Shown: positions 7,669-16,823, counted from the first letter of the stretch. The stretch is DNA of 64,000 nucleotides from Microbacterium testaceum StLB037 (GCF_900104345.1 NZ_FNJN01000001.1:372001-436000); one strand, 5' to 3'. Program-made: numbers and translations. Notes: generated by a model not told the origin, from the sequence alone.

Positions 7669-10164
7669 ATGCCCGAGAACACCGCTGAGCTGCGCCCCAC
7701 TCACCCGCTCGCGATCGCGCCGGTCGTCGCCCCCGCGGCATCCGTCGACGGCTTCGCGAAGCAGTTCCTGCAGAACCTCAATTTCGACCAGGGCGTCACG
7801 CTGTCGACCTCCGATGTCAACGACCAGTACCTCGCCCTGGCCTACACCGTGCGTGACTACCTCATGGCGCGCTGGTTCGACGATCGCGCGCAGCAGAAGG
7901 CCCAGCAGAACAAGACCGTCTGCTACCTCTCGGCCGAGTACCTGCTGGGGCGCCAGCTCGACAACAACCTCCTCGCGGCGCGTCTGACCGACATCGCCAC
8001 CGAGGCTCTGGCGCAGTGCGGCATCGACATCGACGACCTGCGCCAGGTCGAGATCGAGCCGGGGCTCGGCAACGGCGGTCTGGGCCGCCTCGCGGCCTGC
8101 TTCATCGACTCGCTCGCGACGATGAGCATCCCCACCATCGGCTACGGCATCCGCTACGAGTACGGCATCTTCCGCCAGGCCTTCGCCGAGGGGCAGCAGG
8201 TCGAGCAGCCCGACGCGTGGCTGCGCATGGGATCCCCCTGGGACTTCGCCCACCCCGAGGCGGCGCAGACGATCTCGTTCGCCGGCCGCACCGAGACCTA
8301 CGACGACGAGGGCGTCGAGCGCACGCGCTGGATCCCCGAGTGGAACGTGCTCGCGGTGCCCTACAACATGATGGTCCCGGGCTACCACAACGGTCGCGTG
8401 AACACGCTGCGCCTGTGGCGCGCGGTGGCCACCAACGCCTTCGACCTGCACACCTTCAACTCCGGCGACTACGTCGAGTCGGTGCGCGCGCAGACCTTCG
8501 CCGAGAACATCTCGAAGGTGCTCTACCCCGAGGACTCCACGCCCCAGGGCAAGGAGCTGCGCCTGCAGCAGCAGTACTTCTTCGTCGCGGCATCCATCGC
8601 CGACTTCATCGAGAACGTGCTGCCCGACGACTTCGACCTCGAGAAGCTTCCTGAGCGCGTGATCTTCCAGCTCAACGACACCCACCCGGTGATCGGGGTG
8701 CCCGAGCTGATGCGCGTGCTCGTCGACGAGAAGAAGCTCGAGTGGGATGCCGCGTGGGCGATCACCCAGAAGTGCTTCGCGTACACCTGCCACACGCTGC
8801 TGCCCGAGGCGCTCGAGGTCTGGTCGGTCGACCTGCTCGGCCGCCTGCTGCCGCGCCACCTCGAGATCATCTACCGCATCAACGACGAGTTCCTGCTCGA
8901 GGTGCGCGAGCGCTTCGGCGACGACGAGATGCTCATCCGCAACATGTCGATCATCGGCGAGCACCCCTCGCGCTCGGTGCGGATGGCCTACCTCGCCACG
9001 GTCGCGGGCTCGAAGGTCAACGGCGTCGCCGAGCTGCACTCGCAGCTGCTGCGCGACAACGTGCTGAAGGACTTCGCCACCATGTGGCCCGACAAGTTCA
9101 CCAACGTCACCAACGGCGTCACCCCGCGTCGCTTCCTGCGCCTGGCCAACCCCGACCTGTCGGCCCTCATCACCGAGGCCCTCGGCGCGGGCTGGACGGT
9201 CGACCTCGAACGCCTGCGCGGCCTGGAAGCCCTCGCCGACGACGCCGACTTCCGCGAGCGGTTCGCCGCGGTGAAGGCCTCGAACAAGCGCCGCCTCAGC
9301 AGCGTGCTCGAGACCCGGGGTGAGGCGCCGCTCGACGAGGGGCACATGCTCGACGTCATGATCAAGCGCCTGCACGAGTACAAGCGGCAGACCCTGAAGG
9401 TGCTGCACATCGTCAGCACCTACGAGGGCATCGTCTCGGGTCGCCTCGACGTCGACGAGGTGCAGGCGCGCACGTTCCTCTTCGGAGCGAAGGCCGCGCC
9501 CGGTTACGGCATGGCCAAGCGCATCATCCACCTCATCAACGCCGTCGGCGAGGTGGTCAGCGCCGACGAGCGGGTCAAGGGCAAGCTCAAGGTCGTCTAC
9601 CCGGCGAACTACAACGTCACCCTGGCCGAGCGCATCATCCCCGCCGCCGACCTGTCGGAGCAGATCTCGCTCGCCGGCAAAGAGGCCTCGGGCACGGGCA
9701 ACATGAAGCTCGCCCTGAACGGCGCCCTCACCATCGGCACCGACGACGGCGCGAACGTCGAGATCCGCAAGCTCGTCGGCGACGACAACTTCTTCCTCTT
9801 CGGCATGAGCGAGCCCGAGGTCGAGGCGCTGTGGGCCGAGGGCTACCGCCCCGCCGACTTCTATCAGAAGGACGAGCGGCTGCGCAGCGCGATCGACCTC
9901 ATCGCCTCGGGCGCCTTCTCGGGCGGCGACCGCACCGTGTTCGAGCCGCTCGTGTCGAATCTGCTGTACGAAGACCGTTTCATGGCGCTCGCCGACTTCT
10001 CGACCTACCTCGACGCCCAGGAGCGCGTCGACGCGGCGTACGCCGACCAGGACGGCTGGGTGCGCTCCGCGATCCTCAACGTCGCGCGCAGCGGCTACTT
10101 CTCGTCCGATCGCGCCATGCGCGACTACCTCGACCGCATCTGGCACGCCACCCCGGTGAGCTGA
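7669..10164 (+). CDS. glgP: glycogen/starch/alpha-glucan phosphorylase
   Basis: A protein of 831 residues, full length for GT35 phosphorylases, which release glucose 1-phosphate from alpha-1,4-glucan ends. Visible family motifs are YLSAEYLLGRQLDNNL, EPGLGNGGLGRLAACF, the NDTHP and MIKRLHEYKRQ segments, and EASGTGNMKLALNGALTIGT. The last contains the lysine that binds pyridoxal phosphate, followed by GTDDGANVEI. It is the long, classical (E. coli/animal-like) type rather than the shorter GlgP form known from some actinobacteria. Monocistronic: its own leaderless promoter and a strong hairpin terminator directly after the stop. Confidence 0.97.
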   Translation: MPENTAELRPTHPLAIAPVVAPAASVDGFAKQFLQNLNFDQGVTLSTSDVNDQYLALAYTVRDYLMARWFDDRAQQKAQQNKTVCYLSAEYLLGRQLDNNLLAARLTDIATEALAQCGIDIDDLRQVEIEPGLGNGGLGRLAACFIDSLATMSIPTIGYGIRYEYGIFRQAFAEGQQVEQPDAWLRMGSPWDFAHPEAAQTISFAGRTETYDDEGVERTRWIPEWNVLAVPYNMMVPGYHNGRVNTLRLWRAVATNAFDLHTFNSGDYVESVRAQTFAENISKVLYPEDSTPQGKELRLQQQYFFVAASIADFIENVLPDDFDLEKLPERVIFQLNDTHPVIGVPELMRVLVDEKKLEWDAAWAITQKCFAYTCHTLLPEALEVWSVDLLGRLLPRHLEIIYRINDEFLLEVRERFGDDEMLIRNMSIIGEHPSRSVRMAYLATVAGSKVNGVAELHSQLLRDNVLKDFATMWPDKFTNVTNGVTPRRFLRLANPDLSALITEALGAGWTVDLERLRGLEALADDADFRERFAAVKASNKRRLSSVLETRGEAPLDEGHMLDVMIKRLHEYKRQTLKVLHIVSTYEGIVSGRLDVDEVQARTFLFGAKAAPGYGMAKRIIHLINAVGEVVSADERVKGKLKVVYPANYNVTLAERIIPAADLSEQISLAGKEASGTGNMKLALNGALTIGTDDGANVEIRKLVGDDNFFLFGMSEPEVEALWAEGYRPADFYQKDERLRSAIDLIASGAFSGGDRTVFEPLVSNLLYEDRFMALADFSTYLDAQERVDAAYADQDGWVRSAILNVARSGYFSSDRAMRDYLDRIWHATPVS

Positions 10165-10174
10165 CGCGGTTTCC

Positions 10175-10215
10175 GGATGCCGCGACCTGGGCGCTCGCCC
10201 GAGGTTGCGGCATCC
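10175..10215 (+). terminator. strong hairpin after glgP
   Basis: Arms 10175-10188 and 10202-10215 pair over 14 bases with one G-U, and the loop GGGCGCTCGCCC can itself fold. Both arms carry the GGATGCC/GGCATCC heptamer. No long T-run follows. Confidence 0.6.
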
Positions 10216-10245
10216 GTCGTTTCCGGCGCCGGAATGCGGGCTGGT

Positions 10246-10347
10246 GCGTGCACAACTCCGGAGTCTCGGATGCCGCGCGGCCGGTGCACCCCGGAACCGC
10301 GCGGGCGCCGCGGCGCGCGGCGCCGTTGCTTCCTGCGTTGTGCACGC
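10246..10347. repeat. 11-bp perfect inverted repeat around GTGCAC in the glgP-HD gap
   Basis: GCGTGCACAAC at 10246-10256 is exactly inverted at 10337-10347 (GTTGTGCACGC). The 278-base gap holds this and the glgP terminator; no coding sequence is convincing there. Confidence 0.5.
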
Positions 10348-10442
10348 GCGCTGGCGGAAAGGCTGCGAAGGCTGGCCGACCGGCGACGGCGTCGAGGCGG
10401 CGACGTGCGCGAGAGTTGAAGCCTCTCGACCCCGGAGGCCCC

Positions 10443-11045
10443 GTGCGCATCAGCGACTTCCCCGTTCCCGACACCCTCGCCGCCCGTGGGGCCCTTGCCC
10501 TCGCCCGGCAGTACCAGTCGCCCGCGATCACCGCGCACGCGTTGCGGTCGTGGCTGTGGGCCGAGGCGTTCGCAGTGGTCGACGGCATCGGGAACATCGA
10601 CCATGAGCTGCTATACGTCGCCGCAGTGCTGCACGACATCGGCACGGTGGGGGAGTTCGACAACCACGCGCTGTCGTACGAGCACGCGGGCGGGTACGTC
10701 GGCGTCGCGCTCACCGCCGGCGCGGGGTGGGAGCAGCCCCGACGCGAGCGCGTGCTCGAGGTGATCGTGCGGCACAACTGGCCGCGCGTGGATCCGTCGA
10801 TGGATGCCGAGGGGCATCTGCTCGAGATCGCGACGGGCCTCGACATCTCGGGCGCCCGTCCCGACGCGCTGCCCGAGGATTTCCGCCGCGAGGTGCTCGC
10901 CGCTCACCCGCGCGGCGCCCTGGCCGCCGAGTTCGGCGCGTGCGTGCTCGACCAGGCGGCGCGCAAGCCCGACACCGCCGCCCGGCGCCTGGTGGACGGG
11001 GGAGTGGTGGCCAAGCTCGCGGCGAATCCGCTCGAACGGTTGTGA
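10443..11045 (+). CDS. HD-domain phosphohydrolase-like protein
   Basis: A protein of 200 residues. The metal-binding HD motif is seen as AHALRSWLWAEAF (His) and VAAVLHDIGT (HD, around residue 60-64), followed by a helical region with VIVRHNWPRVDP. The size and the HALRSW...HDIG pattern resemble the cyanamide hydratase-like/HDIG group of small HD proteins. The substrate is unknown. The GTG at 10443 is the first start that gives a compact domain; upstream frame sequence is intergenic and Arg-rich. No operon partner; the convergent PIN gene ends 20 bases downstream. Confidence 0.75.
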   Translation: MRISDFPVPDTLAARGALALARQYQSPAITAHALRSWLWAEAFAVVDGIGNIDHELLYVAAVLHDIGTVGEFDNHALSYEHAGGYVGVALTAGAGWEQPRRERVLEVIVRHNWPRVDPSMDAEGHLLEIATGLDISGARPDALPEDFRREVLAAHPRGALAAEFGACVLDQAARKPDTAARRLVDGGVVAKLAANPLERL

Positions 11046-11065
11046 CCGGCCGGATGAGGCGGGAG

Positions 11066-11488
11066 TCAGACGACGAGTTCGACGCGGACGCCCGCCGCTT
11101 CGTACGTTCCTCGTGCTCGGGCGTCTCGTGTGGCGAGCGAGAGCGCATGGGTGAGAGCGGCGAGAGCGACGAGTCCGTCGTAGGTCGCCCCGCCGCTGAT
11201 CCCGCGATCGGCCAGGGCGCGGTGCGCGCCCGCCGACGCGTCGGCCGGGAGTGAGAGGGGATCGCCGAAGTTGGCATCCATGACGGAGATCGCGTCGGCC
11301 GCTTCGAGTCGTGCGTCGCCCGGGAGTCGCGTCAAGACGGAATACGTCTCGATCGCCGCGTGACCGCTGAGGCGGAGCTCGCGCCCGCGCGCCCAAGCGC
11401 TCACTCGATCGTGATGCTCGTGGGAGCCGACGAGCAGCGGGACCGCAACGCTCGTGTCGACCGCGATCGGCGTGCGATCGACCGTCAC
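11066..11488 (-). CDS. PIN-domain (VapC-type) toxin ribonuclease
   Basis: A protein of 140 residues with IAVDTSVAVPLL at the start (first catalytic Asp near residue 10), the Glu in HAAIETYSVLTRLP, GGATYDGLVALAA (third acid) and ATRDARA near the end. This is the classic VapC layout. Its GTG start overlaps the stop of the AbrB-like antitoxin by four bases (GTGA). The gene appears intact. It belongs to a different VapC group from the toxin at 1780, as it pairs with a swapped-hairpin AbrB antitoxin rather than Phd/YefM, so cross-talk is unlikely. Confidence 0.88.
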   Translation of the reverse strand: MTVDRTPIAVDTSVAVPLLVGSHEHHDRVSAWARGRELRLSGHAAIETYSVLTRLPGDARLEAADAISVMDANFGDPLSLPADASAGAHRALADRGISGGATYDGLVALAALTHALSLATRDARARGTYEAAGVRVELVV

Positions 11489-11724
11489 CGACGCCCGCTG
11501 TCGATCAGGGTCGAGATCACCTCGTCGGTGACGGGCGTCGATCCGCGGGAGATCAATCGGCCGTCGTCGTCGCGTTCGAGACGTGCGGTACGGCCACCCG
11601 GGGTGATCTGCACTCCGCTCCCGTAGGCCGAGACGTCGACGACCGTGCCGGGGAGGAGACCGAACACGTCGCGAAGGGCCTTCGGGAGGACGATGCGCCC
11701 CCCGCTGTCGATGGTGAGCTCCAT
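11485..11724 (-). CDS. AbrB/MazE-type (SpoVT-AbrB fold) antitoxin
   Basis: A protein of 79 residues. The N-terminal 45 residues carry the swapped-hairpin DNA-binding pattern: MELTIDSGGRIVLPKALRDVFGL, then GTVVDVSAYG. The DSGGR(I/V)VLPK(A/E)LR core is diagnostic of VapB-type AbrB antitoxins. The C-terminal third (SRGSTPVTDEVISTLID) is the likely toxin-binding tail. The ATG is chosen because TATCGT lies exactly six bases upstream. It is co-transcribed with the PIN toxin and is expected to repress this promoter. Confidence 0.88.
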   Translation of the reverse strand: MELTIDSGGRIVLPKALRDVFGLLPGTVVDVSAYGSGVQITPGGRTARLERDDDGRLISRGSTPVTDEVISTLIDSGRR

Positions 11725-11730
11725 GGGAAT

Positions 11731-11736
11731 ACGATA
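11731..11736 (-). promoter_or_regulatory. -10 element for the AbrB-VapC pair
   Basis: Minus-strand TATCGT, six bases, ATG. Leaderless geometry. Confidence 0.55.
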
Positions 11737-11852
11737 CCAGCGTCGTCCCATCCGCGGACCGGTCGTCTCAGCGCGTCGCCCGTCAACGAGGACGGCCGCA
11801 GCTGCGGCATCCGGAATCGTCCGACGAGATGCGCGGGGCGTGACATCCCGGG

Positions 11853-11858
11853 TATCGT
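11853..11858 (+). promoter_or_regulatory. probable -10 element for nusA
   Basis: TATCGT lies 54 bases upstream of the nusA GTG, which also has a Shine-Dalgarno (CGGAGGG at 11902-11908). This is therefore a normal leadered transcript. No clear -35. Confidence 0.4.
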
Positions 11859-11912
11859 AGGAGGGTTGTCGGCGCCGGTCGTGCCGACGAAAGCTGAACA
11901 ACGGAGGGCCTT

Positions 11913-12902
11913 GTGGACATCGATCTCGCACTACTGAAGACGATCGAACGCGAGAAGGAGATCCCCTTCGATGAACTCGCGCGCATCATCGAGCAGGCGA
12001 TCCTGACCGCCTACGCCAAGCACATCTCGCCGACCGGCGAGATCCCCACCGGTGCACGCGCCACCCTCGACCGCAAGACCGGCCACGTGGGCATCTTCAC
12101 GCCCGTGACCGACGACGAGGGCGCGATCATCGGCGAAGAGGAGCAGGCCCCCGACGACTTCGGTCGCATCGCCGCCTTCGCCGCCAAGCAGGTCATCAGC
12201 CAGCGTCTGCGCGACATCGCCGACGATGCCGTGCTGGGCGAGTTCCGCGGCAAAGAGGGCGACATCGTCGCCGGCGTCGTGCAGCAGGGCCCCAACCCGC
12301 GCATGGTCCACGTCGATCTCGGCACGGTCGAGGCGATCCTCCCGCCCGAAGAGCAGGTGCCCGGCGAGACCTACGCCCACGGCTCGCGACTGCGCGTCTA
12401 CGTCACGAGCGTCTCGAAGGGCAACAAGGGCCCGCAGATCACCGTGTCGCGCACCCACCCGGGCCTGGTCCGCAAGCTCTTCGCCCTCGAGGTGCCCGAG
12501 ATCGCCGCGGGGCTGGTCGAGATCGTCTCGCTCGCCCGCGAGGCCGGCCACCGTTCGAAGATCGCGGTCAAGGCCAACGACCCGACCGTGAACGCCAAGG
12601 GCGCCTGCATCGGAGAGCTCGGCCGCCGCGTGCGCGCCGTCACCGAAGAGCTCGCCGGCGAAAAGATCGACATCATCGACTACGACGCCGAGTTGCCGCG
12701 CTTCGTCGCGAACGCCCTGTCGCCGGCGAAGGTCACCTCGTCGTTCGTCCTGGATGCCACGACCAAGGCCGTCCGCGCCCTCGTGCCCGACTACCAGCTG
12801 TCGCTCGCGATCGGCAAAGAGGGGCAGAACGCCCGTCTGGCCGCCAAGCTGACCGGTGCGAAGATCGACATCCAGCCCGACAGCATCCTCGAAGACAACT
12901 GA
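11913..12902 (+). CDS. nusA: transcription termination/antitermination factor NusA
   Basis: A protein of 329 residues, the short actinobacterial form without the C-terminal acidic repeats of E. coli NusA. Order: N-terminal RNA polymerase-binding domain (ALLKTIEREKEIPFDELARIIEQA), an S1 domain (GDIVAGVVQQGPN..VDLGTVEAILPPEEQVPGE), KH1 (VSRTHPGLVRKLFALEVPEI and NAKGACIGELGRR) and KH2 (LAIGKEGQNARLAAKLTGAKIDI). It modulates RNA polymerase pausing and termination. GTG start with a good ribosome-binding site. Usually rimP is directly upstream; here the upstream neighbour is the divergent AbrB-VapC pair and rimP is missing. Confidence 0.97.
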   Translation: MDIDLALLKTIEREKEIPFDELARIIEQAILTAYAKHISPTGEIPTGARATLDRKTGHVGIFTPVTDDEGAIIGEEEQAPDDFGRIAAFAAKQVISQRLRDIADDAVLGEFRGKEGDIVAGVVQQGPNPRMVHVDLGTVEAILPPEEQVPGETYAHGSRLRVYVTSVSKGNKGPQITVSRTHPGLVRKLFALEVPEIAAGLVEIVSLAREAGHRSKIAVKANDPTVNAKGACIGELGRRVRAVTEELAGEKIDIIDYDAELPRFVANALSPAKVTSSFVLDATTKAVRALVPDYQLSLAIGKEGQNARLAAKLTGAKIDIQPDSILEDN

Positions 12903-12936
12903 GCGTCCGATCGTCCCCACGATCGCGAGGTGTAGG

Positions 12937-13188
12937 ATGGAACCCGTACGAACGTGCGTCGGATGCCGCGCACGTGCCCCCCGATCCTCGCTTCTGCGTG
13001 TGGTCGCGGACGGATCCGTCCTCGTCGCTGACGAGCGAGCGGTTCTTCCCGGTCGGGGCGCGTGGGTGCACGAGACGGACGCGTGTGTGAGCAAAGCGCT
13101 CGCACGTCGCGCCTTCGTACGAGCATTGCGTGTGTCAGGCCCGCTTGACACGCAGACCTTCGAATCACACCACCAGCGAAAAGGCTGA
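12937..13188 (+). CDS. YlxR family RNA-binding protein
   Basis: A protein of 83 residues (DUF448) in the conserved slot between nusA and infB. It begins MEPVRTCVGCRARAPRSSLLRVV; the RTCVGCR motif and the later LPGRGAWVH segment identify the family, thought to bind RNA or RNase P. GAGG at 12927-12930 provides a ribosome-binding site six bases before the ATG. The gap to nusA is 34 bases, so it is part of the nusA-infB transcript. Confidence 0.92.
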   Translation: MEPVRTCVGCRARAPRSSLLRVVADGSVLVADERAVLPGRGAWVHETDACVSKALARRAFVRALRVSGPLDTQTFESHHQRKG

Positions 13189-13281
13189 ACGGCTATGGAC
13201 ACGAAGTGAACGGCTCGAAATGAGACCCGTCCGCAACTAACGGTCTGCCCTGTCCGGGGTAGGCCCTCAGACAGGAGAATT

Positions 13282-16101
13282 GTGGCAAAACCACGCGTGC
13301 ACGAGATCGCTTCCGAGCTCGGCGTCGACAGCAAGGTCGCGCTTGCGAAGCTGAAGGAGCTCGGCGAATTCGTCAAGAGCCCCTCATCCACCATCGAACC
13401 CCCGGTGGCCCGTAAGCTCCGCGCTGCGCTGGCTTCCGAAGGCTCGTCTTCCTCTTCGGATGCCAAGCCCGCCGCTTCCGCGGCGCGCCCCGGCGCCCGT
13501 CCTGGTCCGGCTCGTCCGGCCGCGACCCCCGGCAACCGTCCGTCGGGTCCCACGCCCGGACCCGCGAAGCCCGCGGCCCCCGCCGCTCCCGTAGCGGCTC
13601 CGGCCGAGGCTGCACCCGCGGCATCCGTCCCGGCTTCCGAGGCCCCCGCGGCCGCGTCGGCGGCGAAGCCTTCGACTCCGTCGTCTCCGCCGAGCCCCGG
13701 CTCGACCCCTCCGACCCCCGGTGCCGCTGCACCCGGTGCCGGTGCCCCCAAGCCCGGCCCGAGCGCGCCCCCGCGTCCGGGTGGAGCCCGTCCGGGCAAC
13801 AACCCCTTCGCGTCCTCGCAGGGCATGGGCCAGCGTCCCGCCGGTCCCCGTCCGGGCAACAACCCCTTCGCTTCGGCGCAGGGCATGGGCCAGCGCCCGA
13901 CCCCCGGCAACATCCCGCGTCCGCAGGCTCCGCGCCCCGGTGCCCCGCGTCCCGGTGCCCCGCGCCCCGGTGGTGCCGGTCGTCCCGGTGGCGGCGGTCG
14001 TCCCGGCGCTCCGTTCCAGCAGCGTCCCGGCGGTCCCGGTCGTCCCGGCGGCGCCGGTGGCGGCTTCCAGCGCCCCGGTGGCGGCGCTCCGGCCGGTGGT
14101 TTCGCCGGTCGTCCCGGTGGCGGCGGTGGCCGTGGCCGTGGTCCCGGCGGTGGTACCGCGGGTGCCTTCGGTAAGGGTGGCGGCAAGTCCAAGCAGCGTA
14201 AGTCGCGTCGGGCGAAGCGGCAGGAATTCGAGATGCGGTCGGCGCCGGTCGTCGGCGGCGTCAACGTCTCGAAGGGCAACGGCGAGATCATCCGCCTGCG
14301 TCGCGGTGCCTCCATCGCCGACTTCGCGGACAAGCTCGAAGCCTTGCGCGGCTACACCGTGCAGCCCGGCACGCTCGTGACCATCCTGTTCAACCTGGGC
14401 GAGATGGCCACCGCGACCGAGTCGCTCGACGAGGCCACCTTCGAGGTGCTCGGAGCCGAGCTCGGCTACAAGATCCAGATGGTCTCGCCCGAGGACGAAG
14501 ACAAGGAGCTCCTCGAGGGCTTCGGTCTCGACCTCGACGCCGAGCTCGAGGCCGAGAGCGAGGACGATCTCGAGATCCGTCCTCCCGTGGTCACCGTCAT
14601 GGGCCACGTCGACCACGGTAAGACGCGACTGCTCGACGCCATCCGCCAGACCAACGTGGTCGCGGGCGAGGCCGGCGGCATCACGCAGCACATCGGTGCC
14701 TACCAGATCTGGACCGAGCACGAGGGCATCGAGCGCGCGATCACCTTCATCGACACCCCGGGTCACGAGGCGTTCACCGCCATGCGTGCCCGTGGTGCGC
14801 AGGTGACCGACATCGCGATCCTCGTGGTCGCGGCCGACGACGGCATCATGCCCCAGACGGTCGAGGCGCTGAACCACGCCCAGGCGGCGAACGTGCCGAT
14901 CGTGGTCGCGGTCAACAAGGTCGACAAGCCCGACGCCAACCCGGCCAAGGTGCGCCAGCAGCTCACCGAGTACGGTCTGGTCGCCGAGGAGTACGGCGGA
15001 GACGTCATGTTCGTCGACGTCTCGGCTCGACAGAACCTCAACATCCAGGCCCTCCTGGATGCGGTCCTGCTCACCGCCGACGCCGGCCTCGACCTCACGG
15101 CCAACCCGAACAAGGCGGCCCGCGGTGTCGCGATCGAAGCAAAGCTCGACAAGGGTCGCGGTTCGGTCGCCACGGTGCTCATCCAGTCCGGAACCCTTCG
15201 CGTCGGTGACGCGATCGTCGCCGGAACGGCCTACGGCCGCGTCCGCGCGATGATGGACGAGAACGGCGAAGCGGTCGAAGAGGCCTACCCGTCGCGTCCC
15301 GTCTCGGTTCAGGGCCTCAACTCCGTGCCCCGCGCCGGCGACGTCTTCATCGTCACCGAAGAGGACCGCACCGCCCGTCAGATCGCCGAGAAGCGTGAAG
15401 CGGCCGAGCGCAACGCCCAGCTGGCCAAGGCCCGCAAGCGCATCTCGCTCGAGGACTTCACCCGCGCTCTCGAAGAGGGCAAGGTCGAGTCGCTCAACCT
15501 CATCATCAAGGGTGACGTGTCGGGTGCCGTCGAGGCACTCGAGGAGTCGCTGCTCAAGATCGAGGTCGACGACAGCGTCCAGCTGCGCATCATCCACCGC
15601 GGTGTGGGTGCGATCACCGAGTCGGACATCAACCTGGCCACGATCGACAACGCGATCGTGATCGGCTTCAACGTCCGTCCCGACACGAAGGCCCGTGAGC
15701 GCGCCGCTCGCGAGGGTGTCGACGTGCGGTTCTACTCGGTCATCTACAACGCGATCGACGACGTCGAGCAGTCGCTCAAGGGCCTGCTCAAGCCGGAGTT
15801 CGAAGAGGTGCAGTCGGGTGTCGCCGAGATCCGCGAGGTGTTCCGCTCCTCGAAGTTCGGCAACATCGCCGGTGTCATCGTGCGATCGGGAACGATCACG
15901 CGAAACGCCAAGGCTCGCGTCATCCGCGACGGTGTCGTGCTGGCCGACGGCCTGGCCATCGAGTCGCTGCGTCGCTTCAAGGACGACGTCACCGAGGTTC
16001 GGACGGACTTCGAGGCCGGTATCGGTCTCGGCAAGTTCAACGACATCCAGGTCGGCGACGAGATCGAAACGACGGAACTCGTCGAGAAGCCGCGAGGCTG
16101 A
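13282..16101 (+). CDS. infB: translation initiation factor IF-2
   Basis: A protein of 939 residues. The N-terminus has the IF2-N helix ([29 protein letters not shown]). Next comes about 260 residues of Ala/Pro/Gly/Arg-rich low complexity, then a basic [16 protein letters not shown]. The G domain shows GHVDHGKT (G1), GGITQHIG (G2), DTPGHEAF (G3) and NKVDKPDAN (G4), followed by domains II-IV that bind fMet-tRNA. IF-2 places initiator tRNA on the 30S subunit. GTG start with CAGGAG upstream. A 20-residue unit ending in [13 protein letters not shown] is tandemly duplicated at about residues 170-209. Ends at a UUCG-loop terminator. Confidence 0.98.
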   Translation: MAKPRVHEIASELGVDSKVALAKLKELGEFVKSPSSTIEPPVARKLRAALASEGSSSSSDAKPAASAARPGARPGPARPAATPGNRPSGPTPGPAKPAAPAAPVAAPAEAAPAASVPASEAPAAASAAKPSTPSSPPSPGSTPPTPGAAAPGAGAPKPGPSAPPRPGGARPGNNPFASSQGMGQRPAGPRPGNNPFASAQGMGQRPTPGNIPRPQAPRPGAPRPGAPRPGGAGRPGGGGRPGAPFQQRPGGPGRPGGAGGGFQRPGGGAPAGGFAGRPGGGGGRGRGPGGGTAGAFGKGGGKSKQRKSRRAKRQEFEMRSAPVVGGVNVSKGNGEIIRLRRGASIADFADKLEALRGYTVQPGTLVTILFNLGEMATATESLDEATFEVLGAELGYKIQMVSPEDEDKELLEGFGLDLDAELEAESEDDLEIRPPVVTVMGHVDHGKTRLLDAIRQTNVVAGEAGGITQHIGAYQIWTEHEGIERAITFIDTPGHEAFTAMRARGAQVTDIAILVVAADDGIMPQTVEALNHAQAANVPIVVAVNKVDKPDANPAKVRQQLTEYGLVAEEYGGDVMFVDVSARQNLNIQALLDAVLLTADAGLDLTANPNKAARGVAIEAKLDKGRGSVATVLIQSGTLRVGDAIVAGTAYGRVRAMMDENGEAVEEAYPSRPVSVQGLNSVPRAGDVFIVTEEDRTARQIAEKREAAERNAQLAKARKRISLEDFTRALEEGKVESLNLIIKGDVSGAVEALEESLLKIEVDDSVQLRIIHRGVGAITESDINLATIDNAIVIGFNVRPDTKARERAAREGVDVRFYSVIYNAIDDVEQSLKGLLKPEFEEVQSGVAEIREVFRSSKFGNIAGVIVRSGTITRNAKARVIRDGVVLADGLAIESLRRFKDDVTEVRTDFEAGIGLGKFNDIQVGDEIETTELVEKPRG
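13791..13910 (+). repeat. 60-bp tandem duplication inside infB
   Basis: 13791-13850 and 13851-13910 are near-identical and in frame, encoding two copies of a 20-residue [18 protein letters not shown] unit in the low-complexity N-terminal linker. Confidence 0.8.
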
Positions 16102-16108
16102 TCGTCGT

Positions 16109-16140
16109 GCGGGGGTCGCGCCTTCGGGTGCGGCCCCCGC
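16109..16140 (+). terminator. UUCG-tetraloop terminator after infB
   Basis: Arms 16109-16122 and 16127-16140 pair over 14 bases around a C(TTCG)G loop, which is exceptionally stable in RNA. No T-run follows. Confidence 0.7.
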
Positions 16141-16151
16141 TGCGGCCTGCG

Positions 16152-16213
16152 GGGTGTGTGCCTTCCCGAGCAGAGCGGGGCCCCTACCCCGATGCTCGGG
16201 AAGACACACACCC
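16152..16213. repeat. 62-bp near-perfect palindrome between infB and rbfA
   Basis: Arms 16152-16172 and 16193-16213 match over 20 of 21 bases. The 20-base loop is itself GGGG/CCCC-rich. It lies directly after the infB terminator and 106 bases before rbfA. Confidence 0.85.
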
Positions 16214-16318
16214 ATCCGGCCTCCGCTGGGTACGCTCCTTCGTCAGGACCGCCACTCGGCAATGAGCCACGGGGGCACTCGACTCGCGGCGGTATGAAAG
16301 AACGAGAAGGAGAAGGTA

Positions 16319-16810
16319 GTGGCAGGGGAACGACAGGCCCGAGTGGCGGACCGGATTCGCGTGGTGCTCGCCGAGCGTCTCGAGAAGGGGCTGCGCGACC
16401 CGCGGCTCGGATTCGTCACCATCACCGACGTGCGGGTCACGGGTGACCTCCAGCACGCGTCGGTGTTCTACACCGTCATGGGCGACGAGGCGCACCGCGC
16501 CGACACCGCCGCCGCGCTGAAGTCGGCGACCGGCATGCTGCGCAGCGAGGTCGGCAAGAACCTCAACACGCGCCTGACGCCGTCGCTCGAGTTCATCCTC
16601 GACGGAATCCCCGAGAACGCCGACCACATCTCAGCCCTCCTGCGCGAAGCGCGCGAGCGCGACGAGTCCGTCGCCGGTCTCGCCGCCTCGGCCGCGTACG
16701 CCGGCGACGCCGACCCGTACGTCAAGCCGCGCGACGAAGACGATGAGGACGACGTCGACGACGATGAGGATGACGACGACCTCGACGAGGAAGACGCCCC
16801 GCGCGCCTGA
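16319..16810 (+). CDS. rbfA: 30S ribosome-binding factor A
   Basis: A protein of 163 residues. The KH-like RbfA core spans residues 1-120: RQARVADRIRVVLAERLEKGLRDPRLGFVTITDVRVTGDL, then FYTVMGDE, LNTRLTPSLEFILDGIPENADHISALL. It helps 16S rRNA 5'-end processing and 30S maturation, especially in the cold. The C-terminal tail is extremely acidic (about 25 Asp/Glu in 30 residues), an extension seen in some actinobacterial copies. GTG start behind a purine-rich ribosome-binding site (GAGAAGGAGAAGG). It follows infB but is separated from it by a terminator and a long palindrome. Confidence 0.95.
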   Translation: MAGERQARVADRIRVVLAERLEKGLRDPRLGFVTITDVRVTGDLQHASVFYTVMGDEAHRADTAAALKSATGMLRSEVGKNLNTRLTPSLEFILDGIPENADHISALLREARERDESVAGLAASAAYAGDADPYVKPRDEDDEDDVDDDEDDDDLDEEDAPRA

Positions 16811-16823
16811 CCCTCGACACGAC

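Noticed and set aside
7588..10146. 852-codon open frame antisense to glgP
   Set aside because: Composition is an Arg/Asp/Val/His shadow of GC-rich codons; glgP has all family motifs on the other strand.
13791..13910. infB tandem repeat as a mobile insertion
   Set aside because: In-frame duplication in a low-complexity linker, common in IF-2 N-termini; slippage explains it.
13384..16215. 943-codon open frame antisense to infB
   Set aside because: Low-complexity Gly/Thr/Arg shadow of infB with no recognisable domain.
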